From: an uncultured Clostridia bacterium | Lineage (GTDB): Bacteria; Bacillota; Clostridia; Saccharofermentanales; DTU023 | Length of the DNA: 7,361 bases | Assembly (NCBI GenBank): GCA_947254895.1 | Contig: CAMYEY010000068.1 | Location: 1 to 7,361, forward strand | Direction: 5' to 3' | Part shown: in pieces, positions 1-6,018 of the stretch | Layout of the letters: each line of letters opens with the position of its first letter | How positions within the stretch are numbered: position 1 is the first letter of the stretch | The notes under the pieces: model-generated | Told to the model about the DNA's origin: nothing | The model's input: the letters and a program-made list of their open reading frames with translations, nothing else | Databases searched by the model: none | Position numbers and translations under genes: made by a program

Positions 1-1695
1 ATAGGTATTTTGGGAGGCCTCTTGGGGATCAAGGTAACCCTCCTGGCTGTCCGTGACCTCTTAGAAAAAACAAGTATGATCAATAACTCGGTGGTCATAG
101 ACCTTAAAGTCTCTTGGCCGGCCCTTATTTTTGCTGGCAGCCTGAGTCTTTTGACAGTTCTTTTTTCAGCTTATTGGCCTGCCTATAAGTCTTCAAAAAT
201 ACCGGCTATTGAAGCTATTCGGCAAAGTCGAGAAATCGTCAACCGACCGGTTAAAACAGGGAAACTTGCCCGGAAAATATTCCCCGTTCCCGCCTACCTG
301 GCCAGTAAATACTATAAACTGAGCAAACGTAAGTACCGGTCAACGGTGGTTGGCTTGGCCTTGAGTATAGTCCTTTTCCTGTCAGCCTTTACCTTTAGCA
401 AATTGCTTAGCAGCTCTGCCCAGGGGATTTTTACAGAAGAAGGTGCAGATGTTGTTTATTCAGTTCGCAATGAAAATTTGCCTGAACAGCAAAGGATTGA
501 TTTAGATGAAGGGCTCAAACTGTTGTCCCAGATGGAAGGTTCAGCTTCAGTTCATGGTCAGGAGGTCTACCAGAGTTATTTTGTCCTGGATAAGTCCTCT
601 ATCAATGACCGGGCTCTGAATCTTTGGGAGAAGGGCGAGTCTGAATTGGGACTACAAGACCTAGGGGATGACCATTTTTTAGTGAATTTGAGCCTGGTTT
701 TCTTGCCGGATGCTGATTTTTCAGCCTATTTAGTTCAATCCAACATCAAGCCAGAGGACTATAAACTCGAGGAGGGGGGAAGGATCTGTCCCTTAGTCTT
801 GAATCAGACTGTCGAACGGTCTGCGAGTGGGTCCTTCTTGCAATATGATTTTTTCAAGGAAGGAGCAAAAGCTAAACTGCTGCAAATAGCAGACCAGGGT
901 GACTATAAGTTTGCCTATATTGCTGTCCAAGAGGGGAAAGCTCAGGCTCATTTTAGCAAGTCTTTAGAGAGTGAAGCAACAGAAAAAAGTATAGACTTGG
1001 CGGAAGCCAGTCCGTCTGAAAGTGACCTTTCCTTTAAGTACTTTAGCCAAAAACGACCTGACCATATGGCCTCAGAATGGCGTGGGCTTACCTTGTTTTT
1101 ACCGGCCAGCTCAAGGGCTAAACTCATTGAGAATCCGGATCGGGCTAGCTACGGATACGCAATTGAAACGACAGCAAATGGTCATAAGAAGTTCTTAAAT
1201 CAGCTCGATGAACTCTCTACCCCCTTAGGGAATGCGGCTTACTACCATGATATTAAGAGTACGCGAGAGGCCTCACAAAGCACGGTGGCCATCGTTAATA
1301 TCTTCTGCTATGGCTTCATCTGCCTGATTAGCCTGATTGCTCTGACCAATGTTTTTAATACGGTAACGACCAATATTCGGCTTAGGAGTAGGGACTTTGC
1401 CATGCTCGAAAGCCTGGGTATGTCTAAGAGAGATTTTAGGCAGATGGCACTCTTTGAGAGTCTCCTTTACGGGACCAGGTCTATTATTTTTGGCCTGCCC
1501 CTGGCCTTGGGATTCTCCTTCTTGATTCAAATAGCTGTTAACCAGTCTTTTGACACAGGTCTTTTTATCCCCTGGCAGGCTATCCTCCTGGCTATGATAG
1601 TCATCTTTATCTTTATCATCCTATCCATCCTTTACTCCATGCATAAGATGAAGGCCAAGACCCTCCTGGAAAGCCTAAAGAGCGAGTTAAATTAA
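1..1695 (+). CDS. ABC transporter permease, FtsX/MacB-like, 5'-truncated by the window edge
   Basis: This is the C-terminal part of a membrane permease of an ABC exporter or detachment-type system. The frame is open from base 1, so the true start lies upstream; the TTG at base 10 is not a convincing start. Visible parts in order: the last helix of a first FtsX domain (about bases 115-180), ending in the typical cytoplasmic tail IPAIEAIRQS; a positively charged stretch; a helix at about 340-408 (STVVGLALSIVLFLSAFTF); a roughly 290-residue hydrophilic, presumably extracytoplasmic domain (about 409-1284); and three helices of a second FtsX domain (about 1285-1356, 1474-1536, 1576-1638). The RDFAMLESLGMSKRDF segment and the terminal LLESLK tail are typical of FtsX-domain permeases. 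The ATPase partner would be expected upstream, outside the window. The substrate cannot be told; related families handle antimicrobial peptides, lipids or lipoproteins. The gene converges on the pflA fusion gene and is separated from it by a strong terminator. Confidence 0.85.
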   Translation: MGILGGLLGIKVTLLAVRDLLEKTSMINNSVVIDLKVSWPALIFAGSLSLLTVLFSAYWPAYKSSKIPAIEAIRQSREIVNRPVKTGKLARKIFPVPAYLASKYYKLSKRKYRSTVVGLALSIVLFLSAFTFSKLLSSSAQGIFTEEGADVVYSVRNENLPEQQRIDLDEGLKLLSQMEGSASVHGQEVYQSYFVLDKSSINDRALNLWEKGESELGLQDLGDDHFLVNLSLVFLPDADFSAYLVQSNIKPEDYKLEEGGRICPLVLNQTVERSASGSFLQYDFFKEGAKAKLLQIADQGDYKFAYIAVQEGKAQAHFSKSLESEATEKSIDLAEASPSESDLSFKYFSQKRPDHMASEWRGLTLFLPASSRAKLIENPDRASYGYAIETTANGHKKFLNQLDELSTPLGNAAYYHDIKSTREASQSTVAIVNIFCYGFICLISLIALTNVFNTVTTNIRLRSRDFAMLESLGMSKRDFRQMALFESLLYGTRSIIFGLPLALGFSFLIQIAVNQSFDTGLFIPWQAILLAMIVIFIFIILSILYSMHKMKAKTLLESLKSELN

Positions 1696-1723
1696 TCAGC
1701 AGGCTGTGAGATAAAAGGCCAAT

Positions 1724-1758
1724 AAAAAGGGCAAACTCCACTGGAGTTTGCCCTTTTT
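1724..1758. terminator. bidirectional intrinsic terminator between convergent genes
   Basis: A perfect 16-bp stem (1724-1739 with 1743-1758) closes a 3-base ACT loop. The outer five pairs are A:T, so each strand ends the hairpin with a run of five T. It sits 28 bases after the permease stop and 24 bases after the end of the minus-strand pflA fusion gene, so it can terminate both transcripts. Confidence 0.93.
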
Positions 1759-1772
1759 AGTCATAGTTCCAA

Positions 1773-1791
1773 TTAGACTCTACTAGTCTAA
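1773..1791. repeat. small inverted repeat over the stop codon of the pflA fusion
   Basis: Seven-base arms TTAGACT (1773-1779) and AGTCTAA (1785-1791) flank a 5-base loop and span the TAG stop of the fusion gene. It is AT-rich with no T-tract of its own, so it is unlikely to terminate alone; the strong terminator lies just beyond it. Confidence 0.4.
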
Positions 1792-2538
1792 ATAAGCTTC
1801 CAAGGCAGCTAAATTTAAAATAGTTAATTCTCCATGCTCAAGCTTGATATAGCCTAGGGACTCAAATTCTCCAAGCTTCCTGGTTAAAGATTCCCTGGTC
1901 ATACCGGAAAAATTGCTCAATTCAGACCGGTCAAAGGCCAGGGGAATGGTGATCGCTTTTTTATCGTTGACAGTGATGACATGACCATTCTGGTCATAGA
2001 TGATTTCACCGGCACTCTCAGCCAGTCTCAAAATCAGTCCTGCTGTCTTAACTGATGAGTTCAAAGTGGCTAGGCGGTTTATCAGGTCTTCTGCCCAGCG
2101 GATTCGCTCAAAACTCTTGCTCAGAACTTCTTTTAAAACCGGTTTTTGGCTGGCAAAATAGGCTTCGAAAACCAAGGAAGGGATAGCAACTACTACCGAT
2201 TCAAGCATAGCAACACCTGTATACCAGTAAGGGCTATGGGAGAGAAGGTTGTGGCCGCCAACAAAATCCCCCTTTCTGTAGATATAGAGAATCTGTTCCT
2301 GGTCATCAGCCAAGAGGGTAAAGATCTTAACTGCGCCGGAGTAGATGACATACATGTAGTCGGGCTTATCACCTGGGGTAAAAATGGTTTGATCCTTATC
2401 TAAGTCCATAACGATCAACTCAGATTTAATATCCTCAAATACCTTTGGGTGGAGATGTTTAAAGAGGGGGTGATTGGCTAAGTCATCCAGGATCAACATG
2501 GCCTTAGCATCTACCTCTTGTTTTGATGCGTTTTTCAT
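1783..2538 (-). other. Crp/Fnr-family portion of the fusion, possible separate 251-residue product from internal ATG
   Basis: From Met293 of the fusion, this portion would be 251 residues, roughly the usual size of a free-standing Crp/Fnr protein. It begins with a short helical leader, then the cyclic-nucleotide-binding-like beta-roll (GDKPDYMYVIYSGAVKIF, then RKGDFVGG), a long dimerisation helix and the winged helix-turn-helix. The position equivalent to CRP Glu72 is Gly387, and the Arg-Ser pair that grips the cAMP phosphate in CRP is not recognisable (PYWYTG, 395-400), so cAMP binding is not expected. There are no cysteines, so it is not an Fnr-type iron-sulfur sensor by itself. Whether it is made separately is an inference from the internal ribosome site. 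Confidence 0.5.
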
Positions 2539-3414
2539 ATTTTCTCCAGTTCTTTCTAGTTCTATAAGTTTTTCCTTTATCCGATTTTCTAAGCGTTCTT
2601 CAGACTTATGATAGGTTTCCAATTGCTTCAATCTTGCCTCATGCCTTGATAAACTCATTTGTTCGGCCAAGAGTTCATTAGCATAAATTTCGAACTCCTT
2701 AGCTTTTGCAGGATCCATGGGCTCTACTCCGGGGAGCTTATAAGTCATACCCAATTCCTCGTATTTAGCTATGCCAGCTGTATGGTAGGGGAGAATCTCG
2801 AGTCTTTCTACCCGATGTTGGATGGGCTTTATTATTTTAACCAATTCCTTCATGGACTCTTTATTGTCTGTATAGCCGGGGACCATCACGTGCCGGATCC
2901 AGATCAAGCCGTTAAATCCGTAAGCATCCAGATTGTTCATAAAATCCAAAACAGGTTTAATGCTTCCAAACACCATGTTTTTATAGCCGTCATCTGTAAA
3001 AGACTTGATATCAAGGAGGATGGTATCTACATACGGGAATATTTGTGGATAATATTCTTTTTGCCCGTAGGCGGATGTATCAAGACAGGTGGTAAAGCCA
3101 TTTTCTTTGAGGAGCTTTAGGCAGGCTGCTAGAAATTTTCCTTGTACCAAGGGTTCTCCACCTGAAAAAGTAATCCCCCCATCCTGACCATGATAGGGCT
3201 TGTAACGCTTAGCGTATTGTAAAATTTCTTGGGGGCTGATTTCTCTACCGCCAGTCATGGCTTGGGTATCAGGATTGTGGCAGTACCTGCAACGCAGGGG
3301 ACAGCCTTGAAGAAAGAAGATAGTCCTAATGCCAGGTCCATCTACCAAACCCATGGTCTCCATGGAGTGTAGACGACCGATAATTTTATCTTGAATATTT
3401 GCTTGGTCGGGCAC
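1783..3414 (-). CDS. pflA: fusion protein: pyruvate formate-lyase activating enzyme (radical SAM) joined to a Crp/Fnr-family transcription regulator
   Basis: The N-terminal half (about residues 15-252) matches PFL activase, which uses a [4Fe-4S] cluster and SAM to make the glycyl radical on PFL. It has the cluster motif C38-x3-C42-x2-C45, the SAM motif GGEP (85-88), LDIK (134-137), an IRHVMVPG segment (173-180) and LPYH (208-211), close to full E. coli PflA length (246 residues). Residues 253-292 form a charged, probably helical linker. Residues about 315-430 form a Crp-type beta-roll and dimer helix. Residues about 455-543 are a winged helix-turn-helix with recognition helix MTRESLTRKL; R507, E508 and R512 match R180, E181 and R185 of E. 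coli CRP in spacing. The start is GTG at 3414, six bases after a strong AAGGAGG-like site (3421-3428). No stop or frame change separates the halves. An internal ATG (Met293) could make the regulator alone. The regulator part has no cysteine. Activase assignment is firm; the regulator's target and ligand are unknown. Confidence 0.9.
   Translation of the reverse strand: MPDQANIQDKIIGRLHSMETMGLVDGPGIRTIFFLQGCPLRCRYCHNPDTQAMTGGREISPQEILQYAKRYKPYHGQDGGITFSGGEPLVQGKFLAACLKLLKENGFTTCLDTSAYGQKEYYPQIFPYVDTILLDIKSFTDDGYKNMVFGSIKPVLDFMNNLDAYGFNGLIWIRHVMVPGYTDNKESMKELVKIIKPIQHRVERLEILPYHTAGIAKYEELGMTYKLPGVEPMDPAKAKEFEIYANELLAEQMSLSRHEARLKQLETYHKSEERLENRIKEKLIELERTGENMKNASKQEVDAKAMLILDDLANHPLFKHLHPKVFEDIKSELIVMDLDKDQTIFTPGDKPDYMYVIYSGAVKIFTLLADDQEQILYIYRKGDFVGGHNLLSHSPYWYTGVAMLESVVVAIPSLVFEAYFASQKPVLKEVLSKSFERIRWAEDLINRLATLNSSVKTAGLILRLAESAGEIIYDQNGHVITVNDKKAITIPLAFDRSELSNFSGMTRESLTRKLGEFESLGYIKLEHGELTILNLAALEAYLD
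2536..2547 (-). promoter_or_regulatory. internal ribosome binding site and ATG inside the pflA fusion
   Basis: Reading the minus strand, GGAG (2547-2544) lies five bases before an in-frame ATG (2538-2536) that encodes Met293. The match and spacing are as good as those of true starts in this window. The ATG falls exactly at the boundary between the charged linker and the start of the regulator half, which is why it is noted rather than treated as chance. It may allow translation of the regulator alone. Confidence 0.45.
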
Positions 3415-3502
3415 AGTATACTCCTTCCTGATCTCAATAACAGAGTTGGAAACTAGAGGGCTTAGCCTAGCTGGTAGACACCAGTCCCAATCTGCTAACT
3501 TT

Positions 3503-3511
3503 ATTATAACA
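3503..3511 (-). promoter_or_regulatory. extended -10 promoter for the pflA fusion gene
   Basis: On the minus strand the sequence is TG-T-TATAAT (3511-3503), a perfect extended -10 element. No good -35 is present at 17 bases upstream, as is usual for extended -10 promoters. Transcription would begin near 3496, giving a leader of about 80 bases. The T of the TG is the first base of the pflB terminator T-tract in coordinate order, so promoter and terminator are fused end to end. The leader contains a small 5-bp hairpin (3471-3484). Confidence 0.65.
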
Positions 3512-3547
3512 AAAAAAAGAGGGCGGATTCTTTTAGAAAATCCGCCC
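3511..3547 (-). terminator. intrinsic terminator of pflB
   Basis: On the minus strand a GC-rich 9-bp stem (3547-3539 with 3529-3521) with a 9-base loop is followed by a T-rich tract ending in eight T (3518-3511). It lies 24 bases after the pflB stop. It should end most pflB transcripts before the activase gene, which agrees with the need for far less activase than PFL. Confidence 0.9.
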
Positions 3548-3571
3548 CCTTTCAGAATTCAGAACAAGGTC

Positions 3572-5842
3572 TTATAGGCCTTGGTGGAAGGTTCTAGCGA
3601 TAACTTCTTCCTGGTGAGCCCGGTCAAGCTGGTTAAAGCGTACAGCATATCCTGATACCCGGATAGTTAGGTTGGGGTATTTTTCAGGATGATCCATAGC
3701 ATCGATCAACAGAGCTCTTTCAAGGACGTTGACGTTGACGTGGTAGGCCTTTTGCTCAAAGTATCCGTCTAAAATGTTGACTAAGTTTGATACTCTCTCT
3801 TCCTCATTCTTACCGAGAGAAGAAGGAATGATGGAGAAAGTATTTGAGATACCATCTTGACAGCAGTCCTTGTAGGGTAGCTTGGCAACAGAGTTCAATG
3901 AAGCCAAGGCACCTGATTTATCTCTACCGTGCATGGGGTTGGCACCCGGAGCAAAAGCTTCACCCTTTTTCCTGCCGTCCGGTGTGCTCCCTGTCTTCTT
4001 ACCATAGGTAACGTTGGAGGTAATGGTTAAGAGGGAGAGGGTATGCTCGGAGTTCCTGTAGGTAGGTGTTTTTCTCAGAGCTTCGATAAAGTATTCAGTA
4101 ATCTGAACAGCAATTTCGTCAACCCGGTCATCGTCGTTACCAAATTTGGGGAAGTCGCCTTCTGTTTCAAAGTCGATAGCAATACCATTCTCATCTCTGA
4201 TCGGTTTTACCTTAGCATACTTGATAGCGGAGAGAGAGTCTGCTGCGATGGAGATACCGGCGATACCAAAGGCCATGTAGATATGGACAAAGGGATCGTG
4301 GAGGGCCATCTGACTTGCTTCGTATGCATATTTATCATGCATGTAGTGGATGGTGTTCATGGTGTTGACATAGAGCTTAGCTAACTTATCCATGATGGTT
4401 TTGTAGTCAGCTAGTACCCGATCATAAGTTAAGGTTTCTTCGGTATTCATTTCAACACCGTCAATAACCCTAATCAGATTACCTTCTTTATCCTTTTTCA
4501 CTTCATCGTAACCACCGTTGATGGCGTAGAGGAGAGCTTTAGCCAGGTTAGCTCTAGCACCAAAGAACTGCATCTCTTTACCAATTTTCATAGCGGATAC
4601 GCAGCAGGCGATAGCACAGTCATCACCGTAGACCGGTCTCAGTAGGTCATCATTTTCATACTGGATAGAGTCAGTCTTGATACTCATCTTAGCACAGAAG
4701 TCTTTGAAGCCTTGGGGCAGGTCGTTGGACCATAAGACGGTCATGTTGGGCTCCGGTGAGGTGTCAAGTGTTACCAAGGTATGGAGGAAACGGAAAGCGG
4801 TCTTTGTAACTTGGGTACGGCCGTCTTCACTCATACCACCGATACTTTCTGTAACCCAGGTGGGGTCGCCGGCAAAGAGTTCATCATATTCAGGTGTCCT
4901 TAAGTGACGGACAAGTCTGAGTTTGATAACAAACTGGTCAACTAACTCTTGAGCTTGGCTTTCATTAATTAAACCATTTTTAAGGTCACGGTCGATGTAG
5001 ATATCAAGGAAAGCTGTGTTTCTTCCGAGAGACATGGCAGCACCGTTGTTCTCTTTAACAGCAGCCAGGTAGCCAAAATATAACCACTGGATAGCTTCTT
5101 GAGCGGTATAGGCAGGACGTCCAATATCAAAACCGTATTTGGCAGCCATAGACTTAATGGCTTGGAGAGCCCTGATTTGTTCTGACATTTCTTCTCTATG
5201 ACGGATGATTTCTTCTGTTGCATCACCGGTCAAGTTTGCCTTGTCTTTGGTTCTCTCTTCAATCAGGCAATCGATACCATAAAGGGCAACACGACGGTAG
5301 TCGCCGATGATCCTACCACGGCCATAAGCATCGGGCAGACCGGTTAAGAGACCAACGGTCCTGGCTTTCCTCGTTTCGGTTGTATAGGCATCAAAAACAC
5401 CTTCGTTATGGGTCTTGCGGAACTCTGTAAAGTGTTTTTCCATAACGGGATCCAGTTCAAGACCGTAAGCTTTTAAGGAGCTTTTAACCATACGGAAACC
5501 ACCATAGGGGTTCATCATTCTCTTGAGAGGAGCATCTGTTTGGAGGCCAACAATTAATTCTTTGTCCTTATCAATATAACCGGGCTCAAAATTATCGATT
5601 CCACTAAAGCGGCTTGTGTCAACGGTAACAGTCTTATCATTGACCTCTTTGATAATCATATTGTTTACTTTATTCCAGAGGTACTGAGTTGTTTCAGTTG
5701 CGTCAGCTAAGAAACTATCGTTCCCTGTATAGGGCTCATAGTTTTTCTGGATAAAGTCTCTGGTATCGATGGTTTCGGACCAATTGCCTGTCTCAAAACC
5801 TTGCCAAGCTTTTTGCATTTCTTGTGTTAGTTTAATACTCAT
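3572..5842 (-). CDS. pflB: pyruvate formate-lyase (formate C-acetyltransferase)
   Basis: This cytoplasmic glycyl-radical enzyme converts pyruvate and CoA to acetyl-CoA and formate during anaerobic sugar fermentation. At 756 residues it is full length (E. coli PflB has 760) and follows it closely from end to end. Seen residues: the catalytic pair C413-C414 in AIACCVSAM (C418-C419 in E. coli), and the radical glycine G731 in RVSGYAVRF (G734 in E. coli), the target of the activase. Other family blocks include TGLPDAYGRGRIIGDYRRVALYGID (start near 167) and PGANPMHGRD (632-641). The short loop before HVNVNV (701-706) lacks a few residues found in E. coli. The ATG at 5842 follows an AAGGA site (5852-5848) by five bases. 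The gene ends in its own terminator, is followed by the activase fusion gene in the same direction, and is divergent from icd, with a Crp/Fnr-type box in the shared control region. Confidence 0.98.
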   Translation of the reverse strand: MSIKLTQEMQKAWQGFETGNWSETIDTRDFIQKNYEPYTGNDSFLADATETTQYLWNKVNNMIIKEVNDKTVTVDTSRFSGIDNFEPGYIDKDKELIVGLQTDAPLKRMMNPYGGFRMVKSSLKAYGLELDPVMEKHFTEFRKTHNEGVFDAYTTETRKARTVGLLTGLPDAYGRGRIIGDYRRVALYGIDCLIEERTKDKANLTGDATEEIIRHREEMSEQIRALQAIKSMAAKYGFDIGRPAYTAQEAIQWLYFGYLAAVKENNGAAMSLGRNTAFLDIYIDRDLKNGLINESQAQELVDQFVIKLRLVRHLRTPEYDELFAGDPTWVTESIGGMSEDGRTQVTKTAFRFLHTLVTLDTSPEPNMTVLWSNDLPQGFKDFCAKMSIKTDSIQYENDDLLRPVYGDDCAIACCVSAMKIGKEMQFFGARANLAKALLYAINGGYDEVKKDKEGNLIRVIDGVEMNTEETLTYDRVLADYKTIMDKLAKLYVNTMNTIHYMHDKYAYEASQMALHDPFVHIYMAFGIAGISIAADSLSAIKYAKVKPIRDENGIAIDFETEGDFPKFGNDDDRVDEIAVQITEYFIEALRKTPTYRNSEHTLSLLTITSNVTYGKKTGSTPDGRKKGEAFAPGANPMHGRDKSGALASLNSVAKLPYKDCCQDGISNTFSIIPSSLGKNEEERVSNLVNILDGYFEQKAYHVNVNVLERALLIDAMDHPEKYPNLTIRVSGYAVRFNQLDRAHQEEVIARTFHQGL

Positions 5843-5964
5843 AAAATTCCTTTCTAGATTCCACTCTCGAGTTCTATCAGTAATTTCCTTATGGTAATTT
5901 CTGACTTTATTTTTTCCTTTTACTTGTTATTGGCTACATGTTAGGCTATTTACTATATTTTGGC

Positions 5965-5980
5965 AGTGACAAATATCACA
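5965..5980. promoter_or_regulatory. Crp/Fnr-type operator (AGTGA-N6-TCACA)
   Basis: The plus strand reads AGTGA, six bases, TCACA; the minus strand reads TTGTGATATTTGTCACTG (5981-5964). This differs from the CRP consensus TGTGA-N6-TCACA at one base of ten. The R-E-x3-R recognition helix of the regulator fused to PflA is of the kind that reads GTGA half-sites, so that protein is the natural candidate ligand. The redox repressor Rex binds a similar TTGTGA-N6-TCACAA site and is the main alternative, though the inner A and T that Rex prefers are not both present here. Confidence 0.6.
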
Positions 5981-5993
5981 ATTTAAAAATTGT
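5978..5993. repeat. AT-rich inverted repeat beside the Crp-type box
   Basis: Seven-base arms ACAATTT and AAATTGT flank a 2-base AA centre, overlapping the last three bases of the Crp-type box. It could be a second operator, part of the icd -10 region, or simply AT-rich promoter DNA. No known regulator is assigned. Confidence 0.35.
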
Positions 5994-6018
5994 TTAGCAA
6001 AAGAGTGGAGGATCTAGT

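Larger units (their letters stand above)
5843..6018. promoter_or_regulatory. divergent pflB-icd control region with candidate promoters
   Basis: This 176-base AT-rich gap must drive both genes. For pflB (minus strand) there are two candidate -10 elements. TAACAT (5943-5938) lies about 31 bases beyond the centre of the Crp-type box, the spacing of a class II CRP-activated promoter. TATAGT (5957-5952) has TTGTGA (5981-5976) as a -35 at an 18-base spacing. For icd (plus strand) the candidates are TTGGCT (5930-5935) with TATATT (5954-5959), spacing 18, or TTGGCA (5960-5965) with TTAAAA (5983-5988), spacing 17. In both icd models the box overlaps the core promoter or its start site. I cannot decide between these by eye. 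The icd ribosome site GGAGG (6007-6011) lies seven bases before the ATG. Confidence 0.6.

Noticed and set aside
10..12. TTG at base 10 as the start of the permease
   Set aside because: The frame is open to base 1 and the protein begins in the middle of a transporter domain, so the gene is cut by the window edge.
2659..3120. Plus-strand open frame of 153 codons
   Set aside because: It lies wholly antisense to the activase coding region, has no recognisable domain, and the minus-strand frame is clearly the conserved protein.
3722..3742. Short tandem repeat of GACGTT-like units
   Set aside because: It encodes the conserved alternating Val-Asn stretch of PFL (HVNVNV) and is explained by the protein.
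3860..3866. Adjacent Cys-Cys pair near residue 660 of PFL as a possible second active site
   Set aside because: The catalytic pair is C413-C414. A cysteine in the CQDGISNTFSI segment appears to be common in clostridial PFL, so I do not read a new function into it.
4043..4384. Plus-strand open frame of 113 codons
   Set aside because: Antisense to highly conserved pflB; its content is explained by the reverse complement of PFL codons.
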